Shown in pieces: positions 33,000 to 45,975 of a DNA stretch of 64,000 bases. Positions within the stretch are counted from its first letter, which is position 1. Each line of letters opens with the position of its first letter. The DNA is taken from contig OU696574.1 of assembly GCA_916048095.2 (NCBI GenBank), forward strand, positions 8,394,587 through 8,458,586. The letters run 5' to 3'. The notes under the pieces were generated by a model that was not told the DNA's origin, made no database searches, and saw only the letters and a list, made by a program, of their open reading frames with translations. The stretch comes from Sacculina carcini (lineage: Eukaryota > Arthropoda > Thecostraca > Sacculinidae). The translations under genes were made by a program, and so were the position numbers.

Positions 33000-34680
33000 T
33001 GTGGTATGTGTTGCGTGCATTTCACTAATTTTGTGAAACTGACATCAAAAAATTTATTAAACAATGTTTCATTTGACGAAGGAGCAACCATTCTCGGAGC
33101 AGAATAGAAGATAAATGGAATGTGCACAAACTTGAAACTCAATTTGATAAGAATTAGTCTTTGTGCCTGGCCAATTACAGCAACAAATACATGAGCTAGC
33201 CGGACAGTATCAATCCGTGTAATCAAAGTTCATATCTGTGTTCTATTGCGTCTTTATCCTTTCACTATTGTTTGCATCCTGACAATACACCATTGTCTAC
33301 ATATACATAGACGCTTTCACGAGCTTTCAATATATTCCACTTTTTTATTCACCAATCAAGTTTCATGCAACAAAGAGCTTAAAAGCCATTCTTAATGGAT
33401 GCACACATACACACAGAATAGAACGTTTTTGAACACAATTGAGAGAGAGAGAATTTCAGTCACAATGTGTTCGTTCATAACTGATGCGAAATTATTAGAA
33501 TTCACCTCACTCAAACTCATCCGGGATTATACAATTCGCGTACTCGGAGAAATTATGCATTCAACAACAGCATATATACGGGGTTAAGACCGTTTAAGCC
33601 AACGCACAGCGGTCGAAATACGATGCGATGAATATCGACATTGGCTAAAATGGTACTTGTCGTGAGTGCATCTGACAGTGGCGTATCTAGTGACTGAAAG
33701 TTCAGCGAGTGACCATTTTGGGCAATCTTTCCTCAGTTATATGTAGTTCAGTGGTTTTAAAACTTTTGATCGTATGAACGTAACCACAACGAAACCATCG
33801 CACTGTAACAAAATTGTAACGAGAACGAAACCAATTGAGTTTCCCACTTTTGTTTGGGATTATTTACCTCCATCTCTATCAAAGTATATATCTGAATACA
33901 TTTTTGATGTTATATTCACATAAACTTTTTGATTTACACAATTTTTGATGTTTTATTTACATGTTTTAGTTTCTTTTCATATGAAGTGTCATAGCAATAT
34001 GTGCTTATATGTGCTCTTCTGTTATAAGAGGATAGAACGTAAAACAAAATACGGATTTTCCGATCAAAACTGCAGGAGAGAACTTGTCTCATTTGCCATC
34101 CAATCCGTCTTGCATTAAATCCAACTTAATTTAACCGAGTCATACGCACCATGAATAGAAACACCTACACTACACTCAATATGCACTGTATCAAAATATA
34201 TTGTCAACACTTCATATGGCAGTGACAGACCGAAATCGTCGTTTTCTCCGGAAATACACACCGTTCATTACACACGCACTCCATTGCTAAATACACCATA
34301 TTCATCACCGAATACCACCACAAATCCACATCAGCTTAACATACAAGCAAATCGTAACACATTCAACCAAACTCCTCCAGCATACCAAAATCAAACACAA
34401 ACGAAAACTGCAGCACCAAAACAAACTGAGCTGAGTTCTCCGGAGACATCATTCCTGTCATAACATACGCGTTACTGCAATTCAACGCCACTCGAATCAC
34501 CACACCCACTTTCATCGGGAGCCAAGATCCGAAAACAAACGCGCAAGCAGACCGAATTCGCTAACTTGGCCATCCCCGACACGAGATGTGCAGCGAACTT
34601 ACCCTGCGCGACCACGTCGGCCTCCCGCATGAATAAGAAGCAACGATTTTGTCCTCTCATCAGTCTTCAGTACCTGTCAA
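33000..34680. other. No gene seen
   Basis: AT-rich unique sequence. Only a CAGTGGCGTATCTAG piece at 33,678 resembles a DNA-transposon end. No ORF has domain-like composition. Confidence 0.4.
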
Positions 34681-34685
34681 CTTGG

Positions 34686-35019
34686 TTAAAATGGTTAAAG
34701 GCCTAAGTGACAGCTGCTACAAGGGAAGAAGCCGAAGCTTATGAACACACAGGTGTGCCCCGTGCAGCTCGCTGCCACCGCAGAACCAACCCTCTCCACG
34801 CTATGACGCCACAAGGACGGAAGACGTATTAGAGAGGGCCACGTCCCCAGAATGCATGATAGCACGACACATGATTGACAACTGGTACCATCATTTTCTG
34901 CTGGGTGGACAGGGGCTGTGGATTATAGAATTCGCCCAATAAAATTCTGCTCCGCCGGGATTCGAACCACGTACCTACCGCTTCTGAGGCGGATGTGCTA
35001 ACCACTACAATGGGGGGCG
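34686..35019 (-). mobile_element. tRNA-Val-derived SINE, copy 3
   Basis: Tail GGTTAAAGGCCTAAGTGAC at the left, tRNA-like head at the right (GATTCGAACC, then CTTCTGAGGCGG). The anticodon-loop position has changed from CAC. Full length. Confidence 0.85.
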
Positions 35020-36880
35020 AAGAGAAATATCATACGACTAACGTCACGTGAATTAGACTTTTTGCACTGGACAATATGATCGCGCAGCAACAACAACCAC
35101 AGCTGACAAACATTATTTTAAACGTATTACTATCATGATTTATGGTAATATTTACATATTCAATGTGTTATTGTTTTTCATAGACTAACAGGTAAATATA
35201 TTCAATGTATTGTTATATTCATGTCCAATATATAATAATTATATTGTTCTGCTTGCTTTTGCCAGATATTGTTGTCATTGTTGATCATTGTCATTGTCAT
35301 ATATGATCTAAAATATATCGGCAAATGGTTAATGCTTATTTATGTAGTTATGGCGTCCAATGACGCAATTCAACCACATTAATGCCCGGATTTTAAGCGC
35401 GCGCACAAGTGATATCTCATTGGTTATTACCTGATTTTATATTTTCGGTATATGGTCATGCTACGTTTCACCAAGACACCGCATTTTTCCCTTAACCTCC
35501 ACCGGAAAAATCCTGGCGCCGCCACTGCTTCGTACACCAAATTATTTTTGTATTATTTGATGGACATTTCCTTAAGCATGCTGTGGTATAATTACTTTAT
35601 AGATACGAGTAAAATATCGACGTACCTAAGCCAGTGAGTGCATAATCTTGATCTTGGCCCACGCTGCCGACTATCACACTAATTACACATTACAACAAAC
35701 AACAAAATCAACAAAAACATGGATATGTCTCCAACTATCACGAAAATATGACATAATTATCAATCTGATATAAGAGGAAATGAAGCGAATTGAAATAAAC
35801 AAATACCTCAAAGCACCAGCGACGACACAGCTCAAAAAAGCACCTCAGGTTTGGCGATTTTCATTGTGGTGTTCGTCGAATGTGCGCATGTTTACGCACA
35901 TAGGAAGCCAATGCAATCACTCAAATTTCAGTCGTTTGGTTAAGAGGCAGTTTTGCATTCATCATTGTGCTTGAATCTCGACAATTGGGTGAGTTTTTAT
36001 AGTTATAGAGGCTGGGGAAATTTCAATTGCATGGTCTGAGTGTAGTGACTTTTGTAGTGTATCATATATTAACACTATAACTCCAAGCTTGTCGATTTTC
36101 ATTCATTCATTCATTTATTTGTATAGTGCTCATCCAGGAACACAAGCGCGGCAAACTACAACGAAAATGGGAAAATAAAAACATTAAACATGAAAGCACC
36201 GCACACACACACACAAAATAACATGCGGACAACTATATAACCCAACTACGCTGTGATTTAGTAACGTTTGATTCATTGGCATATGCTGTGCTGATAATAT
36301 GCAAAGTAGCAGCAACTGCCGACTGTGACTGATTGTACACGTTGCATCGATCATACTGGAAGCGCGGTAATTTTGTTGTGTGACATCAGATGCAACGCCA
36401 TGGAACAACAAAATACCGTGCGAAACGAAACAACATTCCGGCGTTATAGGGTTAAATATACAATAATATAATTGGTATGGCGCACAGACGAATACCGGCG
36501 CGAATAACATTAATATACACTAAAAATGCGAGCACGTAATAGTACGATATTCAGCTCAAAAAGATTTCAAAGCAAAATGCATATATCTTATTGTATGATG
36601 TGATAAGTATAATTGTATTGAACGTATTGTTTTTACTTGTAAATGTTTTTATAGGACGGTACGTTTTGAAAATCTTCAAAGATTCACTAGCTCGTTTGCA
36701 CTATAGCAGTACAAATAAACTGAACTATAAAGTGTGTGTCTATATCAATTCCAATTCGCTCATTTTCAATTCCAGTCACTTCGTGACATTCAATCCGGTG
36801 GAGCAACTGAATTTATTCGAATTTTCAGCGTTGTTGTAGGAAATGAAGAGTTGTTCGTTTGAGATTTTTTAAATTCCTAT
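35020..36880. other. No gene; scattered MITE pieces
   Basis: A family D end at 35,480-35,527 (ACCGGAAAAATCCTGGCGCC, then GCCACTG) and a family B right half at 36,735-36,870 (TCAGCGTTGTTGTAGG, ATGAAGAGTTG). At 36,105-36,170 there is a CATT repeat followed by TTTATTTGTATAGTGCTC, a hairpin-like repeat. Otherwise AT-rich. Confidence 0.45.
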
Positions 36881-36889
36881 TAGAGGGAT

Positions 36890-37055
36890 ACGACAGAAAA
36901 GAGGTGCGGTAGGGGGTGCCAACTCTGCTGAATTATCACTCCCCCCTTGGTGTGACAGAACAGGGAGTTAAGAAGCAGAGGGTCCGCTTTTAGTCGCCTC
37001 TTACACGACACGCAGCGGGTACGGTGGCAGTATTCTTATCCCCTGACCGCAGGGT
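36890..37055 (+). mobile_element. Dispersed element with TAGTCGCCTCTTACACGACA core
   Basis: The segment GTCGCCTCTTACACGACACGC followed by GGTACGGTGGCAGTATTC and CCGCAGGG resembles a sequence I recall from short interspersed elements in several invertebrate genomes. The class is uncertain and only one copy is in this window. Confidence 0.35.
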
Positions 37056-37149
37056 TCGTTAAGAAATGACGGCACGGAGCAGAAATGCTGCTGACCATTG
37101 CACAATAATATAGATGGCAGGGCTGTGCTTTTATTGGACAAATTTTGGC

Positions 37150-37440
37150 TCCATACCTTTCATCGGCTCGACCACCATGGGCGTCGATCCTGGCAGGTAT
37201 AGGATATATATATATAGACCCCCGACACATTAGCTGGGGTATGGGGGCATATATACCCGATAAATTAGCTTTGGGGGATGATTATGTAATTATATCCCCG
37301 AGAATTGGCTGTGCTCAGTTTATTGGTTATATTGTCATCACATTCAGCGTAGGAAAAAAGTAACAATACACAACAAGTGTGTGTGTGTGTGCAATGATAT
37401 GCAATATACTTCTCATTGAGGTTGTGTGTGTGTGTGTGTG
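37150..37440 (-). repeat. Dispersed repeat R, copy 1 (inverted)
   Basis: Minus-strand relative of copies near 39.5 and 58.0 kb: shared TCATTGAGGTTGTGTGTG, TTGCATATCATTGC, AGTAACAATACACAACAAGT and CCCCGA...AATTGGCTG blocks. Confidence 0.65.
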
Positions 37441-37831
37441 TGTTGTAATTGAATGTACGGAAAATGCTTGAGTTTACCATTGTTTTTACCATTACCATTG
37501 TACCATTGTTTAACATTGTTTTTTTGCGTTTTTCTCTGTCTACAGCCGCGTGGTGCAAGTGTGTGCGCCCGTCCGTGTGCGTGTGTGTGCTGGTGTGTGT
37601 GTGTTGAGCGCTGCCGCCGGAGATTATTGGTGATCTGTGTGGAGATTGTCTGTGATGCTGTGAAGGTGAGCTCACACGTAGGTCAGCTATAATTTGTCTC
37701 TTTTCTGTTTCTTCAATGTTTGATTATTTATGAGTGTTTTAGTTTGACTTCACCAGAGTAGCTCGCAAAAGTACAAATTCATATATACACAAGATATATC
37801 AAAGTAGAATTTACACACACACACACACACA

Positions 37832-38438
37832 CCGTAAAAGCTCTATTTGAGCTCTATTTTTCAAACCTTTCCCCGTAGTTCCGTTCAATTAGAAGGTGCC
37901 GCTCTATTTGTCCACTAGCTGGTGAGAATTTCGAGACAATATGGTAGATTTTACGGATGAAAAAGAATCAGGTAACGTATATATGTATATTTTTTGAGCA
38001 AAATACAGTAATTCATCGCAAATTCATCAATAAAAATCAATCAGTCATGGCTATTGCCAAAAACAGAAGAATTCATCACAATGATATTTAATTAGTGGTG
38101 ACGTTCTATTGTTCAATTGCTCCCCCAAGGTAAAAAAAGGTCGCCTGAAAAAATTGCATTAGTCAAAGTTTGCACACAAAAATTCCGTGTTATGATCACC
38201 TGTTGTTTTTTCTTTGTATTTTCGAATACATTCAATAACCTTGACGCTGTAAAGTATTGAATGTGACAATAATTCAGTATGAAGGCGTTTTTCTAAGGTG
38301 AATTCTTACTGATAGGTGGTGTTAGAAAGGTAGATGATAGGTAGGTCCTAGATCGGTGCTATTTCTTCCGGGGGTCATGGAGCCCTGCGGATCTGTGCTG
38401 GGGGTTGTTGGGAACCCCTGAAATAGAGCTTTTACGGT
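37832..38438. mobile_element. TIR element with ACCGTAAAAGCTCTATTT ends
   Basis: Left end ACCGTAAAAGCTCTATTTGA; right end AAATAGAGCTTTTACGGT. The right flank is TA; the left flank has been overrun by CA repeats. About 600 bases, non-coding, probably a Tc1/mariner-type MITE. Confidence 0.65.
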
Positions 38439-38444
38439 ATATGC

Positions 38445-39470
38445 CTGCGCCTCCAGGGTTTTCTGGGTATTTGTCCAAATTGTCATTGTAATGAGACATG
38501 GGGTTGAATGCTTGCTAATCGTCATATGCATTGCATGTTATTTGGGCGTATTTCCACGAATGCGCCAACACATGTTCACGTTTCTACGATGATATCGTTG
38601 TGTTTGTGTTTGTGTGTTTGTGTGTGTGTGTGTGTGCGTGTGTGTTCAGTTTTGTTCAGTTGAATCATGGTAAATAATGCGAATGCTGTTGATGTGTGGC
38701 AGTGTTAGGCTGTTGATTTCTTTGAATTGGAAATGATGAAATGTTTGAGGAAACACTGGTTGTGTTATTGCAACGCAACCAGTGGTAGTGTTATTGCAAC
38801 GTGTTATCGCAATGTTATTGCGGTGTTGTATGGCGCAATCATGAAACCATGTATTTCTCATGAAATCGTGTGATTTCTACGTGAAAATGTATGTATATGT
38901 ACATATATCACTACTACTAAATTTGTGTACATATTTTGTACACATTTGTGTATATATATATATAATGATTCAGTGGGTTTTTACATAGCGTATATCCACA
39001 TTTATATATCTGGTATGATTACATTTTTCAGACATCTGCTATTTTTCTATTTCTTGGCAGTTTTTCAATGGGGTTCAATTTTACACGTGTGTTTCCTTTG
39101 ATGCGGACACTTATGGAACTTTTAATTAGCAGCCTATGCTTTGATGTCTTCGTTTTGAACAACGTCACAGCTAATTGGCAGATAAAGTCCTCTCATTGAG
39201 TGCTTTTTCAGTTAACTCAGTTTTTCTACTTGTAAACATCTATGTGAATAAAGTGATATCTGATCGAACTGAACCAATTCCGTTGAACCAAGTGGTGCGC
39301 GGCGACTGTTCGCGACTTCCAAGTGGTACTCCATCACAAAAGGGTTGGGAACCACTGGACTAGAACAACTAGAGATTGTGTTCACTTTATCGGTGGACAG
39401 GATTCAATGCTGTAGCCGGGTGTTCATGGTTGTTTTATGAACAGTGATAGAGTTGATATCAATGGTGTAG
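38445..39470. other. No gene seen
   Basis: TG repeats at 38,605-38,645, then AT-rich sequence. A hAT-like end, GGTTGGGAACCACTGG, sits at 39,342-39,358 with the CAAGTGGTGCGCGGCGACTG block shared with 56,190. Confidence 0.45.
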
Positions 39471-39474
39471 ATTT

Positions 39475-39800
39475 GTGTCGAGGTTCGGGGGGGGATGACA
39501 GCCATCATGCATTAGTATTCAAGGATGGCTCAGTTGGCCAATTGCATGCAACCATTTATGCCTAGTCAATTACAACACACACCTCAATGAAAAGTATGTT
39601 GCATATAATTGCAAAAACACACTTGTCGTGTATTGTTACTATCTTGCTATGTTGATTCTGATGACAATGTACAAACTCAACTCAGCAGATTTATCGGGGT
39701 TTTTTATTGCATATTCATCTCGCCCAGCCAATTTGTCGTGGGGTGTATATACTCCCTATACCACCCGGGGTCTAAGCCCATGGTTCATATCAACACCTGT
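39475..39800 (+). repeat. Dispersed repeat R, copy 2
   Basis: GGATGACAGCCATCATGCAT, GGATGGCTCAGTTGG, CTCAATGAAAAGTAT, TGTCGTGTATTGTTACTAT, then GGGGTGTATATACTCCC and TAAGCCCATG. Confidence 0.75.
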
Positions 39801-39997
39801 CTCTTCTGAGGCGATTTCCACACTTGTCATGCAACATATATATGAGAGTGATAAATATGCACTTGCACATTGCACCCGTGTACTGATTCAATAGATTCTG
39901 CACGTGTAAGCTGCACAACACGGGGCAACACAGTGGTCGAGGTTGCACACTATCAAGTAATGTCTTCATCGTTGATGGCCGTGACAAGACGTCACTG

Positions 39998-40208
39998 CAG
40001 TGGTGGCAACAGGGGGGCTTGAAAGAGCCGAAACCGCTCCCCAAGAAATTATACCAGCCCCTTTGATCCCCCCAAAAATCCTGATCATGAATATTTCGAG
40101 TGTAGCTCTCTCTCTCTCTCTCTCATATTTCGCCAAGCCGCCGCATCTTTTTCCTCGGCCCCCTTCAGCCCACCCTCCCCCATCTAAAAATTCCTGGCGC
40201 CGCCACTG
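39998..40208 (-). mobile_element. hAT-type MITE, family D, with perfect TSD
   Basis: Starts CAGTGGTGGCAACAGGGGG and ends TGGCGCCGCCACTG, 211 bases. Both flanks carry CGTCACTG (39990-39997 and 40209-40216), an exact 8-bp target duplication as expected for hAT elements. It contains a TC repeat. Confidence 0.88.
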
Positions 40209-40216
40209 CGTCACTG

Positions 40217-41500
40217 GCTTGTACTTTGGTCGCGTGAAATGTTCTGTTGGCGACATACACCACTCCTTTGTGTGGCCTATTTGGTTGTGATTTCGTGTTA
40301 GGCAATGCACCCTCCTTAGCGTGCACGGCGGTTACAACACTGTGAAATCATCTACAACGAACGAACCCGGGCCAGGATTCGAACCGCGGACCTCTGACGT
40401 ACGAGATTTCAGCGCCACCAAGTCACTTGGCTAGTCAGGAGCTCAAATTGGCCAAAATCGAATCCAAATGGAATTCGCGCTATGTGGGGCAGTTATGTGC
40501 AAGTGTACTATGTGTGTGTGTGTGTGTGTGTGTATTGTATGTGTTTGTGTGCATGTGTGCTCGTGCAATGAGGTAATATTTATGACGTGATTGATCGCTA
40601 TGAATGATTTACAACTGAATGATTACAACTGATAATGAATGAACTGAACTGAACTGAACTGATAATGAATGAATACAACTGAACGCTATGAATGATTACA
40701 CAACTTGATTTGATTACGTGATTACAATGAATTGTTTGATACAAACTACATAAATACATACGACGAAACTTTCACTCATAGGGGAAAATATATACACACA
40801 CACACACTAGACAATTTCAAATGTACATTTATCATGTTTTTTGGTGTGGTACTAAGTAATTCCGATTTTTGTATGTGTGTGTGTATGCGCGGGCAATGTG
40901 TGTATGTGTGTGTGCGTATGTATGTGTGTGTATAAATGTTGTTCAACTCATGATGGAGGAAATATGAGAACAATGACAACGATTTTTTTATGAAAGTTTA
41001 TTTCACAGTCGAAACAGAATATGAAGAACATCACAAAAACAGTTGCACAATTGATTTGCTTTGTTATGAGGAATATATGATAAACATTCACTCCGGCGCA
41101 ACCACCACAGATAAAATATACATTCAGACATTCAACACACACCGCAACGCCGCATCGTTCTCTCGTTATACATATATGTACTACGTATTACGCGTTTGAC
41201 TCCACTGCACGGTATATTGGAGCCGGTTCTCATAGCGGCAAATTGTCCAACGCTCATCTCCTTTGTAACTTTAATCTGCAATATATGAGACTGGCAAATT
41301 GCAGTGTGTGTGTGTGCGTGTGTGTGTGCGTATTTGCTTCAAGCCATGGTGAGGTTGGACGTTGTTTACGCGACTAGTTTGTGATCCGATTATTAAGCCC
41401 GGTGATGTACGGCGGATCAGCTGTTTGTGTGTGTGTGTGTGTGTCTGTATGTGCATTTATCAGCGTTGAAACACATACACACACACACACAATTTCAATC
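40217..41500. other. No gene seen
   Basis: Unique sequence with TG/CA runs (40,511-40,533; 41,303-41,330; 41,425-41,443) and short TGAACTGAACTGATAATGAA tandem units near 40,630-40,680. Confidence 0.45.
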
Positions 41501-41504
41501 GGAT

Positions 41505-42043
41505 GACCTGGATAGTGTGGTGTACAAAAACCCAGCGGAAATTTGCAAAATATTAAATGAAAATTTTATAGGTTTTTTTCTGAGTAGAGTTCTTTTAGCA
41601 GTCAACCAAATGAAAGTGCGGATGGGATAAAAATATAAGTGTGGGACTTGAAGATATTATGCATAGACTGGGAAAACTGGATAGCCGAAAATCAGTGGGT
41701 TCTGATGGGATTGCAGGAGGTATCTTGGCTGTAGTCAAATTTTGGCCTTGCCAATTCTAGACATAGTGCAATGTAGCTTGAAAGAGGATAAGGTTCCGGA
41801 ACAGTGGAAGCAGGCAAATGCCATACTCATATATAAGGCATGTTTTAGTTTAAGTATGGTTTTAGAAAAAGTAACTCATTTGTGTCAAATTTGTTGAGCT
41901 TTTACTCAAGGGTAGTGGATGATGTGCAAGAAAGAGATGGTTGGGTGGACGCAATATATTTGGACCTGAAGAAAGCTTTTGACAAGGTACCACGTGTAAG
42001 GCTCTTGTGGAAGATTGAGCATGATGAAGGAATCAAAGGAAAC
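41505..42043 (+). mobile_element. Decayed LINE RT fragment
   Basis: Peptides with stops read NPAEICKILNENFIGFF, VPEQWKQANAILIYK, then in one frame VDDVQERDGWVDAIYLDLKK, AFDKVP, LLWKIEHDEGIKG. This is the RT region just before and including palm motif A of the same family as 1-1125, truncated right after it. Confidence 0.82.
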
Positions 42044-42853
42044 TTCAAGCTACTCCGGGAGCCACCTGAATTTAGCAGCGTCATAGAGTGATTTGCATGA
42101 GTGAATTTGGCCCTCACTCGTACCAAATTCACTTACATCCAAATTTCTTATAAATAAATTCATATTTGCTTGATGTACCTTCAATATTGAAACGAGTAAA
42201 TGTGCGTGTGTGTGTGTGTGTTTATCCGTCTGCCTGTGGTGCATGTAATGTGGTCGGCTTGTGTGTCTGAGGTGCATGTGTGTGTGTGCGTGGGGGATGA
42301 CGCAGTGACGTCATCACATCTGACACGTGACCTAAATAGCCGGCGGCATTTCTCGCTTGGACACGCTCAATGAGCCAATCGATTGCTGTGTCATTTTTCC
42401 GAAGCAATCATTTCGATAAGGCTAGAGACCACGATATTATTATTATTAATTACAGGAAGATCCAGTGGCATGGGAAGAGTGCAAGCACTATTACCACTAT
42501 ACGGTGACCTCATGTAATGGAAGTGTCCAAAAGACTGAAAGATGGTTTGAGAAAAACGAGCTTCGTGTGTGAACTCTAGAAAACTATCGGGTAGAAACCA
42601 CGCAATCACACAAGTGAAGTTACAAATAATTCGCAAAGCAATTCACACATACACTACAAATACCCACATACACATGTACACACGTAGACACACACATTCA
42701 CACCAACGCAGTACATACAATACGCAAAACGTATACACGCTACGTGTAATACATAAACACATACACTATGTACATCACACAAAATATATACGTATTATTG
42801 GTTGGTTTTGCCTCTTCTGAATGGCATTTATATCTTGATTATTTTCACTAGAG

Positions 42854-43132
42854 CAGGGGCAGTTCTTAACCGGGGGTGCTTCCCAAGGGGTGCGAGGTGT
42901 CCTGTGAAAAATGAAAGAAAATTTGCGTTTTTGCCCATGCTTTATTTTTTCCCTGGAAAAAACATTTTTCTCTTTAGGGAATTTGATGCGATTAATCTTG
43001 TTTTGTCATTACGTCGTTTGTCTTTTTCATCCTTTTCATAAATATATCGATAATCCAGGGCGGGGTGTGAGAAATGATTGCTAGTTGGAAAATAAGGTGC
43101 GAGCACTGATAAAAAGTTAAGAACCACAGTTC
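42854..43132 (+). mobile_element. hAT-type MITE, family A
   Basis: Starts GCAGGGGCAGTTCTTAACCG and ends AAAAAGTTAAGAACCACAG. Internal AATCCAGGGCGGGG, ATGATTGCTAGTTGG and AAGGTGCGAGCACTG blocks match the family. Confidence 0.75.
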
Positions 43133-43139
43133 CTGTGTC

Positions 43140-43737
43140 AATAAATCTTGAATGTGTGTGTGTGTGTGTGTTGCATCGTCCTCGGTCAATATTATGCACT
43201 ATTTGTTTGCTAATGTTCAGTCTAATAATTATTAATGATAAATCATTATCTTATTGTTAATTGTAATTAATTATACTAATAAAGATGATAATTTTAGTTT
43301 TTTCGTGCTCAAGGCGTAAGCCTACAACACATTTGAAGTCTTACACTGTCAGTTTTAATTGCGAACATGAAGAATAGATCTGTTGATAAAACCACTTGTC
43401 CAAAATACTTATCTTCTCACTGTTTGATTTAACAATACTTTTTGCGATATATCACTGAATATATTATTTACTTTGTTTTTTATCTTCTGATTCTAGTTAT
43501 TCGTAGTTATTCGGTTTACTGGTGGTTGGGGCTGTACTATTTCATCTAATTGTTATTGTGCTTGTACTAGTTTGTCTTCTGGTATATTTTTGATATATCG
43601 CCTTCGGATTGTGTGGACTATTGTTTTCCATATCGAGATTTTCCCTTTTCCTATTCGTTCACCACATTGTTTGTTTCTCGTGCTGAATTTCATTCCGTAG
43701 CGATCATTCCGCCCGTCTGATTTTGCTGAGCTGTTTC
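43140..43737. other. No gene seen
   Basis: TG repeat at 43,153-43,171, then AT-rich sequence. A 68-codon minus-strand frame at 43,553-43,759 has no recognisable motif. Confidence 0.4.
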
Positions 43738-43913
43738 CAGTGGCGGATCCAGAGTGCACTTTTTGGGGGGAGGGCTGAATTTTGTGGGCGATCAGTCATG
43801 TACATGCATCATTATGTAACGTCTTTGCGACAATGCTTGTATCAAATTCTACCGAATATATGGAAACATTTTGGGGGTTTCACCCCCCCCCCCCCCCCCT
43901 GGATCCGCCAGTG
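43738..43913 (+). mobile_element. hAT-like MITE, family E
   Basis: Starts CAGTGGCGGATCCAGAG and ends CTGGATCCGCCAGTG, 176 bases. Flanks GCTGTTTC and GTTGTTTC are an 8-bp duplication with one mismatch. It contains C and G homopolymer tracts. Confidence 0.8.
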
Positions 43914-44453
43914 GTTGTTTCACATGGGAAACGATATCGCCAAGCTGGATAATCTGCAGCTCTGATCGGCAACTGTCAACTTCCAGCTTGTCTGTGCAAC
44001 TTGAGCTGTTTCGCCAGTCGTATCAGTGTTGCCAAATCACTTCAATGTATTTGCCAGATTTCAACAAAGGGATAATTCTTTAACGGTTGATTTTTCTATT
44101 ATGCCAATGTGCACATTTTCCACTGTGCGTGAATTTTATGTCTAACAAATATGGCAAATGTTGCAATTCTGCAACAAATACTACTTCACCGCTACAGTGG
44201 TTTAGCGGTCAGAAATGTATCGCCTTGTATAAATTGATTTGTCCGACCCACACTGACTTCGGTCCTCATCATCCGTCATATGCACAGCGGAAATATACAG
44301 GTACATTGGATGATGGTCAAATCTCTATTGATTGATGTATACATGTTTAGTGTTTCTCAAAATCATTGCATTTTGTAACAGAAATATAGTTCCGTCTCAT
44401 TAACTACGTGAAAATGCATCGTGTATATGACGTAGGCGCTGTGCTTTTCAGGG

Positions 44454-44631
44454 CAGTGGCGGCGCCAGGGGGGGGGGGGCTTGTAGGGGTTCAAGCCCAC
44501 CTCCCAATAATGTACCTACCCCCAAGAATTCTGACCAGGAATATTTCGAGTGTAGTTGCGCATGCTTCGTCAAGCCCCCGCTCAATCTTTTTCCTCAGCC
44601 CCCACCGGAAAACTCCTGACGCCGCCACTGC
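44454..44631 (-). mobile_element. hAT-type MITE, family D
   Basis: Starts CAGTGGCGGCGCCAGG and ends CCTGACGCCGCCACTG. Shared internal blocks AATATTTCGAGTGTAG and TTTTTCCTCAGCCCCC. Flanks CTTTTCAG-like and CTTTGTAG agree only partly. Confidence 0.82.
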
Positions 44632-44740
44632 TTTGTAGTGCTTGATTGCAGTGCATTTTTGCACGTCGCTCGCTGATGTGACGTGCTGTTTTATTTATGA
44701 CTTTCGGGAGCTCTTGTTTGCCGTGCCCACGTTTTTCTCT

Positions 44741-44772
<32 letters not shown>

Positions 44773-44984
44773 TTGCCTTGGGGAAATTGCCGATAATCCA
44801 GCATCATTTGAGAGAAGCTTTTGTTTATTATCATTGAAGAGATAGCTTTTGTGTATTATATTTTTGTTTTTGCTCGGATGTTTAATAATAATAAAAACAC
44901 ATACATAAACAAAAAAATTGAGATAATTGAGGAAATTGAGAAAGTTGAGAAACGCCGTATCAAGACAGATCTTTTTTATTGTTG

Positions 44985-45160
44985 ACAAACAAGAGTGTAG
45001 GTCTTGTCATAAATATATGACAATATAGCCAATCAACTGTACTCAGCATAATTCTCGCGGGGTGTAATTGCATATTCATGCATCCAGCTAATTTATCGGG
45101 GGGTATATTACCCCCGCGCCGGGGGGATCTACCCTCCAAGATCTATACCAGCTGTTAGTG
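44985..45160 (+). repeat. Dispersed repeat R, copy 3 (partial)
   Basis: TACTCAGCATAATTCTCGCG, GTGTAATTGCATATTCATGC and CTAATTTATCGGGGGGTATA match the middle of copies 2 and 5. Confidence 0.65.
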
Positions 45161-45416
45161 GTAATGTTCCTTTTTTAGATGCCAGCGTCTACATGAGGCG
45201 TGCCATTTGACGAATTTTTTTAGATCCTGAAAATTTCATATAACGCTCTTGTGTGTGTGTGTGTGTGTGTGTGTGCTCTTTGCCGTGTAAAAGTTTCGGT
45301 GTGTCTTTTTCTACCCCTCATCCGCTGATATTTCTCGCCGAATACACGTTGTCGTACATGTTCATGTCTTGTAGACATTTTAATTCACACATTCGCTCTC
45401 TAATTTATTCTCGCAA

Positions 45417-45419
<3 letters not shown>

Positions 45420-45497
<78 letters not shown>
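45420..45497. repeat. (AC)n-(AT)n compound microsatellite
   Basis: About 13 AC units followed by about 25 AT units. Confidence 0.95.
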
Positions 45498-45498
<1 letters not shown>

Positions 45499-45786
45499 TC
45501 TGTCTCACACACACGCACACACATTCACACTCATTATTGGAATTATATGTGAGGTCTATTCTATTCTAGGTCGAATTCTGTGGGCATCGTTATAATCCGT
45601 ATATATGCAAATCTTTGATTGCCAGTTATTTTGGGGCGCACCGATGTCTGTGTGCACACTATACACTTCAGTGTTCATACACACATGCTTGCTATTACCG
45701 TTGTGGCGTCGCTTTCGACGTTGTTGCGTCGCTTTCGACGTTGTGGTGTCGGTGCTATATTGGATGTTAGGAGAGGGTGCGCATAC

Positions 45787-45827
45787 ACACACACACACAC
45801 ACACGCACACACACACACACACACACG
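45787..45827 (+). repeat. (CA)n microsatellite
   Basis: CA run with one CG interruption; a matching (TG)n lies about 100 bases downstream. Confidence 0.9.
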
Positions 45828-45922
45828 GTGTATGCGGTGTTGACAGCGCTTGTCTGTGTTGTGTATGTTTTCATCCTGGTTCCCCTCATGAACCTATGCC
45901 AAGTCATGGGATCCGTTTGTGC

Positions 45923-45923
<1 letters not shown>

Positions 45924-45966
<43 letters not shown>
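45924..45966 (+). repeat. (TG)n microsatellite
   Basis: About 21 TG units. With the CA run at 45,787 it could form a long stem in single strands. Confidence 0.9.
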
Positions 45967-45969
<3 letters not shown>

Positions 45970-45975
<6 letters not shown>

